A stretch of 64,000 bases of DNA. Source: Carettochelys insculpta. Lineage: Eukaryota > Chordata > Testudines > Carettochelyidae. The first letter of the stretch is position 1, and every line of letters begins with the position of its first letter. Location: NCBI RefSeq assembly GCF_033958435.1, contig NC_134137.1, positions 67,326,001-67,390,000 of the forward strand. The letters are read 5' to 3'. This document shows, piece after piece, positions 50,101 to 59,115 of the stretch. Position numbers and translations under genes: made by a program. The notes below the pieces were generated by a model that had not been told where the DNA came from, did no database searches, and saw only the letters and a program-made list of their open reading frames with translations.

Positions 50101-53100
50101 GCAGGCCGTTCCAGAAAATGGAGACAACTTTTCTGTGTAAGTTAATCTATCCCCATTTTTCTGGTTTTCAGCAGCTTGGAGAACAGCAGACTCCAAACTC
50201 ATTTCTATGGTATCATCCACTACTTTTCTAGCATACTCTTCAATAGCTTGAATTACGCCTTCTTTGTAGCCATGTTCATTTAAATTGCCTGTACTATGAT
50301 ACAGTTTATGTTTTTGAGAGAAAGGAAGAACTGTATTAGACAGTGTTGTTTTAATGAGATCTCCTGTGGCTTCATCAAGTTTAGATTTTCTATACAAACA
50401 GGAATCTGTTAAAGATTTTGGCAAGCAAACTGCAGACATTTTCAATTTTTTTCTGACATCACAAGTTATACTATGAGCAAGGGATTCAGAAAAACGTAAC
50501 AACTCTGTACCTTCAGTTCTGTTAACGCTGTTTATTTCACAGGCTTGGCCTCCACACCTATGACCTCTATTTTTCATTTGCCATTCTGTATCCTTATCTT
50601 TCTTCAATAACTTGAACAGCTCTTGTCTACCATTTGCATGCGTGTTCGGTATAGGACATATTCTTCTGTTGTATGCCAGTTTGAGTTTCCTAGAAGCTTG
50701 CTCTAGGCCTGATTTTATGGATCTGTATGCAAGTCTACTAGCATACTGCTCCATGATCAACTCACTGTTGCCACCTTCCCTTTTCAGAACTCGAATGATG
50801 TGATCTGCGTATTCATCCGTCACACTTTCACAGCTTGGATATCTGGAAGTCAGACCTGTTGTTCCTAAGCTCTGTAAAGAAAGTACAGCTGAATCTACCT
50901 CTCTGGACCACTGGTTTACTAGTGGACCCCACCTCTCTTTTGATCTACAGTCTCTATCATCTTTTCCAAGAGCAAGACAATCTACATGACAGTTAACCCT
51001 CTTCAACCTCAGCAGCTGACAATGCCTTGATTTTATCATCTTCTTAGCCTCACTGATAACCTTTCCAGCCATATCACCTGCATAATTCCACAACGAATGC
51101 AAAGTTTCTTCTGGGATATTTATAAATGCTGTATACCCACATATTTTGTTGGGCAGCTCATTTAATTGGCAGTGTATGTCAGCTCCTCTTTTTATTCTAT
51201 CATCTAAATGGGAAGCTGCCATTTCAGTTGCCATAGAAATGATATGGCTAGCTAAATGATCGGCATATTTTACTGTTTTCTCTGAAAGTTCAGTTTTCTG
51301 TGAAAGCATCTCAGAGTGTTCTTCATCTTTGCTGATTTCAATTTCTTCAGAAAGTGATCTCATGAGTTTCAGCATAAACTCTTCCTTTTCTAAGGAGTTG
51401 TGATCAGTTGCAGACAAAGCAGCAGATGGGTTATAAGGTGTAGAAGGTGGTGTCGCAGGTGCAAACTCCTTTGCTAATTCTCCCTTGAGTTCCTTGTTTA
51501 GCTTCCTTAAGTTCTGTGCAGAACTAGTCTGAGATGGTACTAAAGGCGTTGGTGGTGGTGTGTCAGGTACTACACTGATATTTCCATCTCTGATGCCTGC
51601 TTTATCTTCCATATGCAAAGCATCTTCACAGCCAAGCATCACCAAAGAAAAGTTGCTTGAATGTGAAACACAGATTTCCTGCTCAAAAGCCAAAGGACCC
51701 GGTGTTTTTTGCACATCATATTTTTTCAATGGTTTACTTTGGGATTTTATTGAATAGCTTTCTGAATCAGTAAACTCTTCTACATTATCCCTAGCAAGAG
51801 CCATAGTAGGACAAGGAGGTGGACTGCTTGAAGAAAACCTATATACTTCAGGTCCTTTTCGTTCCTGAACACAATCTTTAGGTACTGAAAGTAAACACTG
51901 AGAAGAGCCAACTGAAGTAACAAGAAATTTTGGTGAGTTATTCAAAGGCAGCTGTTGCGCCTCAACAATTACAGGAACAAATCTGTGTTTCTCAGTTTCT
52001 TGCTTCTTTATTGCACTACGCAGTTCCTTTTTACAGTTATCTGTGTTCATACGTACACCTCCAGTCTCACTTGTGCGGGATAATAGAGATTTAGTTTCAT
52101 CTACAGATTGCTTTACAATATACTTGGATAAATGATCAGCAAATGCATTCTTACGCATATCTTCACCGCCACATTGCCAATGAGGCGTTTGTCTAGTTAC
52201 AAAATCTGTATATTCCTCCCCTGTTTTGGTAACCTTTGATGAGGTTATGGTTTCATAAGCCTCATTTACTATCATATCTACCATTGTTCCAGAGAAACTG
52301 TTGATGCTCGTTGGCCCAGTTATTAATTCTGAAATATTATTCACTCTGGGATTGTTTGTTGTTTGTTTGAAATCATTCTGGTTACAAAAATACTGTGCAC
52401 TACTTTCAGTGTGATCTGCAGTCAGGTAAATATTTCTAAGAGAAGCCACTTCCTCTTTTCTTTTTTTTGGTGTAAAATATGGCTGTGCAGACTCTTTGTA
52501 CATTTTCAGACTGCCATCTGCTGTTGGACAAGTCCATACTTTTGCCTTATAAACATCAGATGAAGTCGGATGTTGACAAAGTGCAATTCCAGCTAAGGGC
52601 ACTGATATTGAACTTACAACACCAGAGGTACAAAAGAAGGCTTGTTGTACAGTATATTCTTTTCCAGTTTCTTGTGTTGGATTCAATGCTAGAAGCGTAC
52701 TATCATGAAAATTAGGAAAAGAAGTGGTTGTCTGTGTCGACTGCAACATACTTTCTGCACTTACATACTTTATGTTGTCCATGGAAACACTAAGTGCTGC
52801 TTGTGTTGTGAACGTCACATCAACCTGGGATAACTCAATGAAAGCTTCCTGAATGACAGATTCAGACAAATCTTTGGCATATGACCTCACTACTTTGTCT
52901 TCATAATCAAAAGACCAATCCTGTGCAATCATGGGTGTTGGTGGATGTGAAAATTGGCAAACTTCCATGATTCCCTCAAAAATAAGTTCCTCGGTGAGGT
53001 CTGCTGCAAATCTTGCAACTGTGTTGGTAAATATTTGTTTCTTTACATATCGCAGTTCTTTTAAAGCATTTGTTATAGCTTCGCTGACCAAAAAGCTTGC

Positions 53101-56100
53101 TAGCCCATTAATGGCACGTTCCTTCAGTGACAAAGCTTGCCGCCTTCCTATCTCATAAAAAGCCATCTGAAAGACTGAAGATGTCAATCTAGCAGCCAAG
53201 TGACACAGTGCATTTGTGCATGAAGAAACTCCTTTTTGTAAGTCCTTAAATGCACTACCAAAACTTTTTTCAACCAGTTCTGTTGCAAATTTTTGAATGC
53301 TGTCTTTAATCATCAGTGATTTGTGTTTAGATTTAACCTTCTTATCCGCCTTCTTGTCAGAAGTTTTCCTCTGGAGTTGTGCAATTTGACCTTTTTCCTC
53401 TTTCAAGACCATCCTACTACAGCTGGAAATGGTTTCAGCATGTTTCTGTACAGATGAAGACTGACAATGAAAAACAGAACCCAATATTTCAAATGAAACA
53501 TCATTTGCATAATCTGAATATGCACTATAAAGCGTATCATGATTTTGATTAACCACATCTCCATTGAGATCTAACCGACAAAGACATTCAGTGGATGTAC
53601 AGCTCCCTAGTGGGCTGAAAGCGGATGATCTGATAGGACTGAACAATCCACCATTGTCTTCTCCTGTTTTCATTGGCCGAGGGGAGTCTGGAACATCAAA
53701 ATGGTTGCTATATGGCGATTCTGGTTTACGAGGAGTTGGTTTCCTTACATTGGCTGAAAGAGTGGGACGATCAAACTTGAATTTTTGAGGATTCATAGTA
53801 GTAGTTTTAGAACATAAATGTTCAAGGGCAACCTTTCTCTTCTGAGGTAGATTACCAAGGATGGGAGCCCTTATTAGTTTACAAGTACTTTCCAGAGTTT
53901 GTTCCAGTTCATCAAACCGATCAAAACTATCAAAAAATTCACTTACTTCTGAGTCTGAGTCCTCGATACCATCTTTCACTACTGGAATTTTTGGTAGCTG
54001 AACTGTTGCTGTCAAGCTTTTTTGATACCCTTCTTCATCTAAGAAGATAACAGGACTAGGGCTGGAGCAATCTGACTCAGATGACTCAGCAGGAGAGGAA
54101 GACAATGTTTTATGCAAAACATTAACATGTTGATCAGCGGAATTACAGGGCTTGTAAAAACTCCTCTGTATCCAAGGATCAGAAATAGAGGTTGTAACTG
54201 AATTCTTTACAGATGAAGAGAGTTCTTTAATACCCAAGATATTTATTAGAGAAGCAGAAGAGTTGGCAGATTTTCGATGCCCAGAGCTAAAAATGACCTT
54301 TGAGTCAACAGCTTCTAAACAATGAGCAGAGATGGTCTGTGAAGCAGCATCCCGATGGTTCTGAGTAGCACAGGTTGTGCCTAAGAAAGAAAGAAAATTA
54401 TTTAACACACAAAAGATGCTAAACCAGCAAACTGAGTACTTATTTGTGACGGCTATAATTTGTAATTACAAGGCATTAGAGGGTCTTCTAAGACTAGAGA
54501 AAATTTTGAAGGACAAAGTAGTCCAAAAGCACTTTATTTTGTCAAAAACAGCTTCCCTCCTACTGCAGGTCTTCTTCTTAACATACGTGCTATGTGCCTG
54601 AGGTAGTGCATGAACTGGATTCATCATCGAATTTGGTTCACTGCTTGGATCTTTGGCATCCCCAACCTGGGCAGATAACTGATGGGGAGCGCAACATGAA
54701 TAGGATTAAGAGCTCTCACCTTCATATCACAGATTCTACTCCTAACATCAGAACCTTTGGTTTATGTCACAGTCTGCTACTGGGGAAAGAATGGTGAAAT
54801 ATCAAATTTGCCATTTTATAAAGACCCTGTTAAAGTTTACCACAAGGTAAAAATCCCTCTTTAGCTTAAATTGCAACAAATGAACTCTTCAATCTATTTC
54901 AACAGGCAATGAAAACTAACCAGCATTTTGTATCTTGGAAAGCTCATCTTCATCTAAATGCTCAAAAGCAGTGACAAAATCATCTTCAATTGAAGACACT
55001 GACTGATTAGTGTCATCATCCTCTGCATGAGGCATCTCTGCATCATGTTTCTGTAATGAGTATACTTCCATTGTATATCTTACACCTGTAGTGTATTTGC
55101 TCAGCAAGGTAAATACAGAATCCACTTTGATCCTCAGGAACGACGGAGACAATCTCATCACACAGAGTACTCCGGAAAGGTGATTCTTGAAAAAGAAAAG
55201 AAATCTTACTTTTATCTATAATATAAACTTGAAATAATTTGAAATGGCAAAAGCACAGTTTAGCAAAAGCACAGATCAAAGACACACTGGAGTGCAACAG
55301 TCTCTTTACAGATGTGTTGATACCACTGTAATTTAAAAAATAACACTATTTTAGAATTTCAGCACACATTACAAACAGAACTCCATTTTACAGATAAGGA
55401 AACTGAAGTAAGGAGATTAAGTGATTTAACAAATATTACTAGAGCTAAATTCTGAGAGGGGTTAAGAGGCTACTCTTATTCTTTAAATACATTCTGAATA
55501 TAGAATTTTTTAAATTAATAATACATGATTACACTAAACACACAGGCACATGCACACACACACACAAAATCCCACTGATTTGTGCTATGTAGTTTTACTT
55601 TTGCAACAAGTAATACAACTACTTCAAATATACATCATTAGTCAAAATAGTTAGGCATGGGAGGAGGAGGCAGCACACAGAGACACCAATGCTAGGCCAT
55701 GTGGGACATGCTGCTGCTTCCACGACTTATTTGAGGAGGTAGGAGCAACTGCATACTTGCATGCCCCACTTCCTGCTCTAACCCTGATACCCCTCCCACC
55801 TTCTGAAACCCTCTGTCCCAGCCCACAGCACACTCCTGCATCCCAAACACTTCATCCACAGCCCAGAGCCCCATCCCATCCTCAGTACCTGGTCTAATCC
55901 AGAGCAGCCTTCTGCTCCCCAAACCTCTCATCCACAGCCTGATCCCAGAGCCTGCACCCCAGCTGCTGCCCTCACCTCTTCCTGCACTCAACCCCCCTGT
56001 CCCAGTCTGGAGCCCTACCCCCACCCATTACCCTGAACTCCTCACTTCTAGACCCACCCTAGATCCCTAACCCCAAAAAGTTCTCTCAACTTGTTGTAGC

Positions 56101-58596
56101 AGGTGACCTATATTGGCAGGAGCAACATTTTAGTGTAGGTAACAGGGTTAGGTTGACACAAGCTGTCTTACATCCCCCTAAATCTGAGTATCTTTCTTGG
56201 ACAATATACCACTATTAATATTGAAAATACCACCTGACAAGATGGGTGCGCTCTGTATAAACTTTGTGTTAGCTCTAAGGCGTGTCTTTCACCAACAAAA
56301 GTTGGTCCAACAAAAGACAGATTACTTTATTCAGCTTGTCTCTCTAATATCCTAGAATTAACAGCTACAACTCTAAAAACACAACTTTTTTTTTATATAT
56401 AGATATAGAGATAAATATATATACACATATACAGAGAGAGAGAGAGAAAGAGCTTCATAACACACAAAGCAGCACTACCTGACAGGCTTATTTCAAGGAT
56501 TACTTTGTAACACATGTGAAAGATGAAGAAACTGCTAAAAAATTGTTTTTTAAAATCACTAGTAATCTGTGTAATACATAAAAGGACTGGGAATTTTACC
56601 TGATGTTTAGGGACATCACTGGTTTCCATGGGTTTCTGTATGTCCTTCAGGAAAATAACTTCATTTTCATTTAGACTGCAGAAATGGAGTGATTTCAGAA
56701 CATCGGGGAGCTCTACAGAAATAGCAGCCAACTCCTAATTCAAACACAAATTCACACACTAAGCACAAACCTAATATGGCAACAGTAAGGAAACTTTTTG
56801 ATCCAGAGTACCAGAAAATTAAATAAAGTCACTTGCCTCTAGGTCTGTCAAAATTACCATTCTCCTTCCCTTCATTTTGTCTATTATACTGCTACACCAA
56901 ACTGGAATCCTGCTTAAACAGCTAGTTTACATCAGAGTTTTAATTCAAAACTTGAAATACCTCTACCAGAAGAAATATAATTATCACTAGTTCTCATGAT
57001 TCAGACGAGCATTTAAAAGCAGAAAGACTTGGGAGTAGCAAAGAGCAACAGCAAAATACATAAGATATGTAAACACACAGAGGGAATATTTGCATACAAA
57101 TGTTTTCATTTGGTAATATCCACATGCTGTAGCTTCACCATTACTGAGTTTGCATCTGAGCAGAATTTTTTTACAATATTTGAGTCTTATGTATATTTGG
57201 GATCATGATCAACAAGGAATTAGGTTTAACTAAAATAAGTGTGCTCAAAAATGAAAGTGTTTAATATCATATTACAACTTTTTATACCTGCTCAAACACT
57301 GAGACTTTCTTAAAACTATGGTTAATCTAATATAAATTTAGTTTGTATTGCGGGCACAGTTTCTCTTACTAAACCCAATTATTTGTGTAAACTCACAAAA
57401 AGAACCCAAGATTTGGACCTGTGTGCTCAGAACAATATGGCTGGGTCTTCACTAGAAAGTTTTGTCAAAAGAAGGGGCCTTCTGTCAATATAACTCAGGG
57501 AGTGTCTACACACTTAAAGCATTCTGTTGACAGATTCCTGACAAAACTCTGCATTTGTCTCGACAGCATTACCCTTCAAAAATTTGAGGCATAACAATCT
57601 CTGGACAGAGTACTGTCGATGGAAGCGCAGTGTAGACAGTTCTGTCAACAAAGAGGACTTCTGGTTGCTGGGCAGCCCTTTGCAGCGCTGTCATTCCATT
57701 TTCTGGCACCAGAGGGCAGTGCAGTCTGGTGGCTCTCCGTTGACAGAGCAAGTGGTGTGTAAATGCAATCTGTTGACAGAGGTTCTATCCAGATTTCCCT
57801 GTTGACATTAACTTCTGTTGACAGTTGCTTCTAGTATAGACATAGCCTTAATGAATGATTAGTTGCTAAACAGGTTTACTTAAACTAGTCTGCTTTTTGT
57901 GCAGACTTCCTCACATTGTTTTAAATATGGTTTATATTATCTCAGCTTGCACCAACAGTAGCACTGATTTATCATCATTTCTAAAATTAAAGCAGACCGC
58001 AAACTAAAACACACATGAGAAATAGTAACAGAAAGAAAACCATGCCAGTCTATATACTATCAAAACAAAAACGCAGTCAAGTAGCACTTTAAAGACATAT
58101 AAGAAAGGGTTAAATCCCTAATAGTCTTTAGGTTTGTATGAAACAGACATACTTTTGTAACATTTTTTGTTTTAAAAACAAGAACTGCTTACTTAACTCG
58201 CCTAAGAACGTCTTAAGATTCAGCCAGAATTACTTCAAAAAGTCCAGAACTCAAAGCTGGCACTTGTTAACGAAAAAAAAAAAATTACACCTTTTCAAGA
58301 GATAATGAAAGTTTAACATTTTTCAGGGTTCTGTATGCCAAATGAATACAAAACACTTGAAATTATACTAAATTTTTTATAAAAAGTTTATACTGTGAAA
58401 TACAACACTTAAAACAGACCATTTATTTTAAAAAAGCATGCTCCAAGACCTATACTTGAAGTAAAATAAATATCGAGGTTCCCATACCAAACACCTAAAA
58501 TACTACAAAAAAAAACAGAAATTAAGTCATTATTTGCATATATATTACCTGCATATGAACAGGATCTGTGTCTCCAGCAAAACCTAGGAATGTGAC
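32024..58596 (-). CDS. AKAP11: AKAP11 (A-kinase anchoring protein 11), partial gene, nine coding exons
   Basis: The coding sequence joins 58596-58549, 56734-56600, 55185-54921, 54380-49742, 45291-45136, 38800-38717, 38003-37957, 35206-35046 and 32170-32024 (5682 bases, a multiple of three, ending in TGA). Every junction has GT and AG and the phases agree. The translation follows vertebrate AKAP11 from VTFLGF to the C-terminal WLLENV. AKAP11 (AKAP220) is a cytoplasmic and vesicle-associated scaffold that tethers PKA through its regulatory subunits and also binds GSK3 and PP1. The first coding exon (roughly 55 residues in mammals) was not found, so the gene probably starts beyond 64000. In mammals DGKH and TNFSF11 are neighbours; neither is visible here. 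Confidence 0.95.
32171..35045 (-). other. AKAP11: AKAP11 intron
   Basis: About 2.9 kb of AT-rich sequence. A GC-richer patch at about 33735-33930 (GCCTGCAGCACTCCTGG to CAGTTAACAGTTAACACC) looks like an unnamed interspersed repeat, and a Penelope-like fragment lies at 34775-34860. I see no other features. Confidence 0.8.
34775..34860. repeat. Penelope-like terminal repeat fragment
   Basis: AACAAGTATCAGAGGGGTAG, CTGTGTTAGTCTGGATCTG and CCTGTGGCACCTTATAGAC are the same blocks as at 26356, in the same orientation. Confidence 0.6.
35046..35206 (-). CDS. AKAP11: AKAP11 exon encoding the VDPQLR block
   Basis: 161 bases. Acceptor ATTAG, donor GTGAGT. Enters in phase 1 and leaves in phase 0. It encodes ALLIANVDIEPHMVDPQLR and LQWLAASETEVSELRF, the conserved C-terminal segment of AKAP11. 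Confidence 0.93.
35500..36080 (-). repeat. Ancient L3/CR1-like LINE fragment in intron
   Basis: ATTAATTATCCTCACTGTTA near the 3' side, TTTGCAACAGCATCA-type sequence, and AAGCATCATGTTAGCCCTTT are blocks of the CR1/L3 3' region. Frames are destroyed and divergence is high. Confidence 0.55.
36081..37956 (-). other. AKAP11: AKAP11 intron sequence
   Basis: AT-rich, except for a GC-richer stretch at about 37225-37440 that looks like an unidentified insert. I see no exon or named repeat. Confidence 0.7.
37957..38003 (-). CDS. AKAP11: AKAP11 47-base acidic exon
   Basis: Acceptor AATTCAG, donor GTAATA. The exon enters in phase 2 and leaves in phase 1. It encodes DGTEDKDEDPKDTVE, equivalent to the acidic DDKDEEHEDE-type segment of mammalian AKAP11. 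The residue composition is conserved more than the exact sequence. Confidence 0.85.
38185..38203. repeat. Poly-T run in intron
   Basis: Nineteen consecutive T on the plus strand. On the coding strand it is a poly-A run, with no recognisable SINE beside it. Confidence 0.9.
38717..38800 (-). CDS. AKAP11: AKAP11 84-base exon
   Basis: Acceptor CCTGGCAG, donor GTTGGT. It enters and leaves in phase 2. It encodes NGNSSSWSSLGLEGD, then YEENLSFPTSD. The first part nearly matches mammalian AKAP11. Confidence 0.93.
39957..40267. mobile_element. Small TIR DNA transposon relic (Tigger-like ends)
   Basis: Left end CAAGTTGAACTTCTCTAATC and right end ATGAGACAGGTTCAACCTG are imperfect inverted repeats. The CAGGTTGAAC start resembles Tigger-group mariner elements and their MITEs. 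No transposase and no clear TA duplication is seen. Confidence 0.55.
43130..43215 (-). repeat. CR1 3' fragment
   Basis: TTCCAAGGCCAGAAGGAATC, then AATCTAATCTAACAG and AGAATTTCCCCCAAAGTAA match a CR1 subfamily 3' UTR. Confidence 0.55.
43510..43560. repeat. Penelope-like terminal repeat scrap
   Basis: AGATAGAGACTAATACGGCT followed by ACCTCTCTGTGACTT is the reverse orientation of the GTAGCCGTGTTAGTCT block of the family. Confidence 0.4.
45136..45291 (-). CDS. AKAP11: AKAP11 156-base exon
   Basis: Acceptor TTGTTTAG, donor GTAATT. Enters in phase 2 and leaves in phase 2. It encodes GFQSAESVVSQQMSLSIGD, then DSTGSWSNLSFEDEH and ESSSFLHLSD. The serine-rich acidic block is highly conserved in AKAP11. 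Confidence 0.95.
46500..46610. repeat. Penelope-like terminal repeat
   Basis: TTTCATCTGAGGAAGTGGGT, then CACAAAAGGTCATGACCTAA and GTATGCCACAGGACTG parallel the right end of the element at 48180-48275 in the same orientation. Confidence 0.6.
46745..46850 (+). repeat. Possible tRNA-derived SINE relic
   Basis: TTAGTTCAAGTGGTAGAAGC resembles a pol III A box (TRGYNNARNGG) and AACAGGTTTGGTTCTGCC, about 35 bases on, a B box (GGTTCRANNCC). No tail or end is recognised. Confidence 0.35.
47140..48280 (+). mobile_element. Penelope-like retroelement, truncated, with inverted terminal repeats
   Basis: Left terminal block (47144-47270): GTAGCACCTTAGAGACTAAC, ATTTATTAGGTCATGATC, TTCTTCAGATGG. Right block (48180-48275) is its inverted counterpart: CATCTGAAGAAGTGTGTC, GCTCATGACCTAATAAATTT, GTTAGTCCCTAAGGCGC. 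Between them lies a plus-strand coding remnant that resembles the segment before the GIY-YIG domain of Penelope-like elements. The RT is missing. Inverted or tandem terminal repeats are known for this group. Confidence 0.65.
47463..48001 (+). pseudogene. Penelope-like polyprotein remnant (RT to GIY-YIG linker)
   Basis: Two plus-strand frames are joined by a frameshift near 47790. The first reads QVPRSHLFHKPRQENNRTPL and then LLITYSPSLNPFNTSL. The second reads DTPVFSYRQLPNLKTMLASS and ends with a Cys/His cluster, GTHACNKHHCQLYIHTC. The order TYSPxLNPF, YRQxPNLKxxL, GTxxCxxxxCxxxxxH is what I recall from Penelope-like elements just before the endonuclease. Neither RT nor GIY-YIG motifs are visible. 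It would be non-functional. Confidence 0.55.
48713..48920 (+). repeat. tRNA-derived SINE with CR1-like tail (Cry I type)
   Basis: The head resembles a tRNA: GGGATAGCTCAGTGGTTTGA gives the A box, and the B-box region follows in GGCTTGGGAGCTTAGTCC. A linker with an A-rich stretch follows, and the tail GACTGGACTCAATGACCTC plus AAGGTCCCTTCCAGCTCTATG is shared with the CR1 3' end. This is the arrangement known for the turtle Cry I SINE, which is mobilised by CR1. It is inside an AKAP11 intron, antisense to the gene. Confidence 0.8.
48985..49343 (+). repeat. CR1 LINE 3' fragment, uninterrupted
   Basis: A 5'-truncated CR1 copy on the plus strand. It ends with GATTCTATGATTCT and includes the frame [20 protein letters not shown]. 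At 49046-49070 it reads AACTTGTTCTTCTTGGCCTC, the unbroken form of the site into which the DIRS element at 3526 was inserted in another CR1. Confidence 0.9.
49742..54380 (-). CDS. AKAP11: AKAP11 giant central exon
   Basis: A 4639-base exon; acceptor CTTTCTTAG, donor GTAACG. It enters in phase 1 and leaves in phase 2. About 1,545 codons carry most of the scaffold. Seen in order: CSSPSPVIFLDEEGYQK, the acidic FFAT-like EFFDSFD (53920-53940), an array of PKA-anchoring-type helices (52831-53298), further single helices downstream, and a final one, VSFAESLTTEIMTSALTN (49747-49815). A generic RVxF-type PP1 motif KVIF is at 54289-54300; I do not think mammals conserve that exact site. Low-complexity Ser/Thr-rich linkers join the helices, as expected for a disordered scaffold. 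No frameshift or internal stop is present, so the gene looks functional. Confidence 0.97.
54381..54920 (-). other. AKAP11: AKAP11 intron (540 bases)
   Basis: A short intron between the 265-base and giant exons. It has no recognised repeat. Confidence 0.85.
54921..55185 (-). CDS. AKAP11: AKAP11 265-base exon
   Basis: Acceptor TTTTTCAAG, donor GTTAGT. Enters in phase 0 and leaves in phase 1. It encodes NHLSGVLCVMRLSPS, VFTLLSKYTTGVRYTMEV and the very conserved DDDTNQSVSSIEDDF, then VTAFEHLDEDELSK. The last block is nearly identical to mammalian AKAP11. Confidence 0.96.
55186..56599 (-). other. AKAP11: AKAP11 intron
   Basis: Contents: a MIR-like relic (55380-55470), a C-rich repeat of about 400 bases at 55640-56040 with loosely repeated CCCAGAGCC and CATCCACAGCC units, and a repeat fragment at 56240-56350 (CCAACAAAAGTTGGTCCAAC). 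The GC-rich unit looks like an unnamed interspersed element. Confidence 0.7.
55380..55470 (-). repeat. MIR-like SINE relic
   Basis: CATTTTACAGATAAGGAAAC, then TGAAGTAAGGAGATTAAGTG match the reverse complement of the MIR 3' core. Confidence 0.65.
56600..56734 (-). CDS. AKAP11: AKAP11 135-base exon
   Basis: Acceptor TGAATTAG, donor GTAAAA. Phase 0 at both ends. It encodes ELAAISVELPDVLKSLHF and then CSLNENEVIFLKDIQKP. It matches the mammalian N-terminal block closely. Confidence 0.95.
56735..58548 (-). other. AKAP11: AKAP11 intron
   Basis: Holds the TIR element at 57439-57847 and a small repeat scrap at 58025-58100 (TCAAGTAGCACTTTAAAGAC, possibly Penelope-like). Otherwise AT-rich with nothing recognised. 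Confidence 0.8.
57439..57847. mobile_element. Non-autonomous TIR DNA transposon (MITE-like)
   Basis: Ends GGCTGGGTCTTCACTAGAA and TTCTAGTATAGACATAGCC are imperfect inverted repeats. The interior repeats TGTTGACAG and CTGTCAACA many times, which would form secondary structure. The TIRs resemble those at 21301 in style (GGCT...GTCTACAC) but the interior differs. No transposase. Target duplication is unclear. Confidence 0.65.
58549..58596 (-). CDS. AKAP11: AKAP11 48-base micro-exon, first visible exon
   Basis: Acceptor CCACCCACAG, donor GTAATA. Phase 0 at both ends. Sixteen codons read VTFLGFAGDTDPVHMQ, aligning with the VTFLGFNEET segment of mammalian AKAP11. It is too short to appear as an open frame and was found by splice sites and homology. 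Confidence 0.9.
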
Positions 58597-59115
58597 CTGT
58601 GGGTGGGGGGGGAAGCATACAAACATTTTGAAATACAGAATCCAGAAAGAATCTCCTAGTTTCTAACCACATATATTATTTTTGCAGTGTGCATCCGTCT
58701 GGCTGCCCAGGCAAGGTTCTCCCATGTTCCCCCTCCTCCATTCTAACAATATGCCAGTACCAGCTCCTCCCTTGCCAGGGCAGGGCCAGGCCCAGCATCC
58801 TGAGAGAGCCCCCTGCACTGTGCCAGCCCTTTCCCCTTTCCAGCAATGCCCACTGCCTTCCCAGCCTCTCCGTCAGCCCAGACTCCAATGGAGCTCCTCC
58901 CCCAGCCCATACACTTTGGATGTGTATTACAAGTTTCTGTCTACAACTTTCTTCCAGGCCAACTTCCACTTGCAAGCAGAGCTGTAACCAGGACTCTATT
59001 TACAGAGAAAACTGCTTAGAACTGTAAAGTTTCATGATTCTATTGGAAGCAAACCATCATTGTGCTAACATCAAAATCCACTATCCCAGGAGAAAAGGTC
59101 TTGCTAGGAAAAAAA
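58597..59115 (-). other. Probable AKAP11 upstream intron; GC-rich patch
   Basis: 58680-58990 is C-rich, with open frames on both strands that look compositional. No exon matching the AKAP11 N-terminus was found here or further right. Confidence 0.5.
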
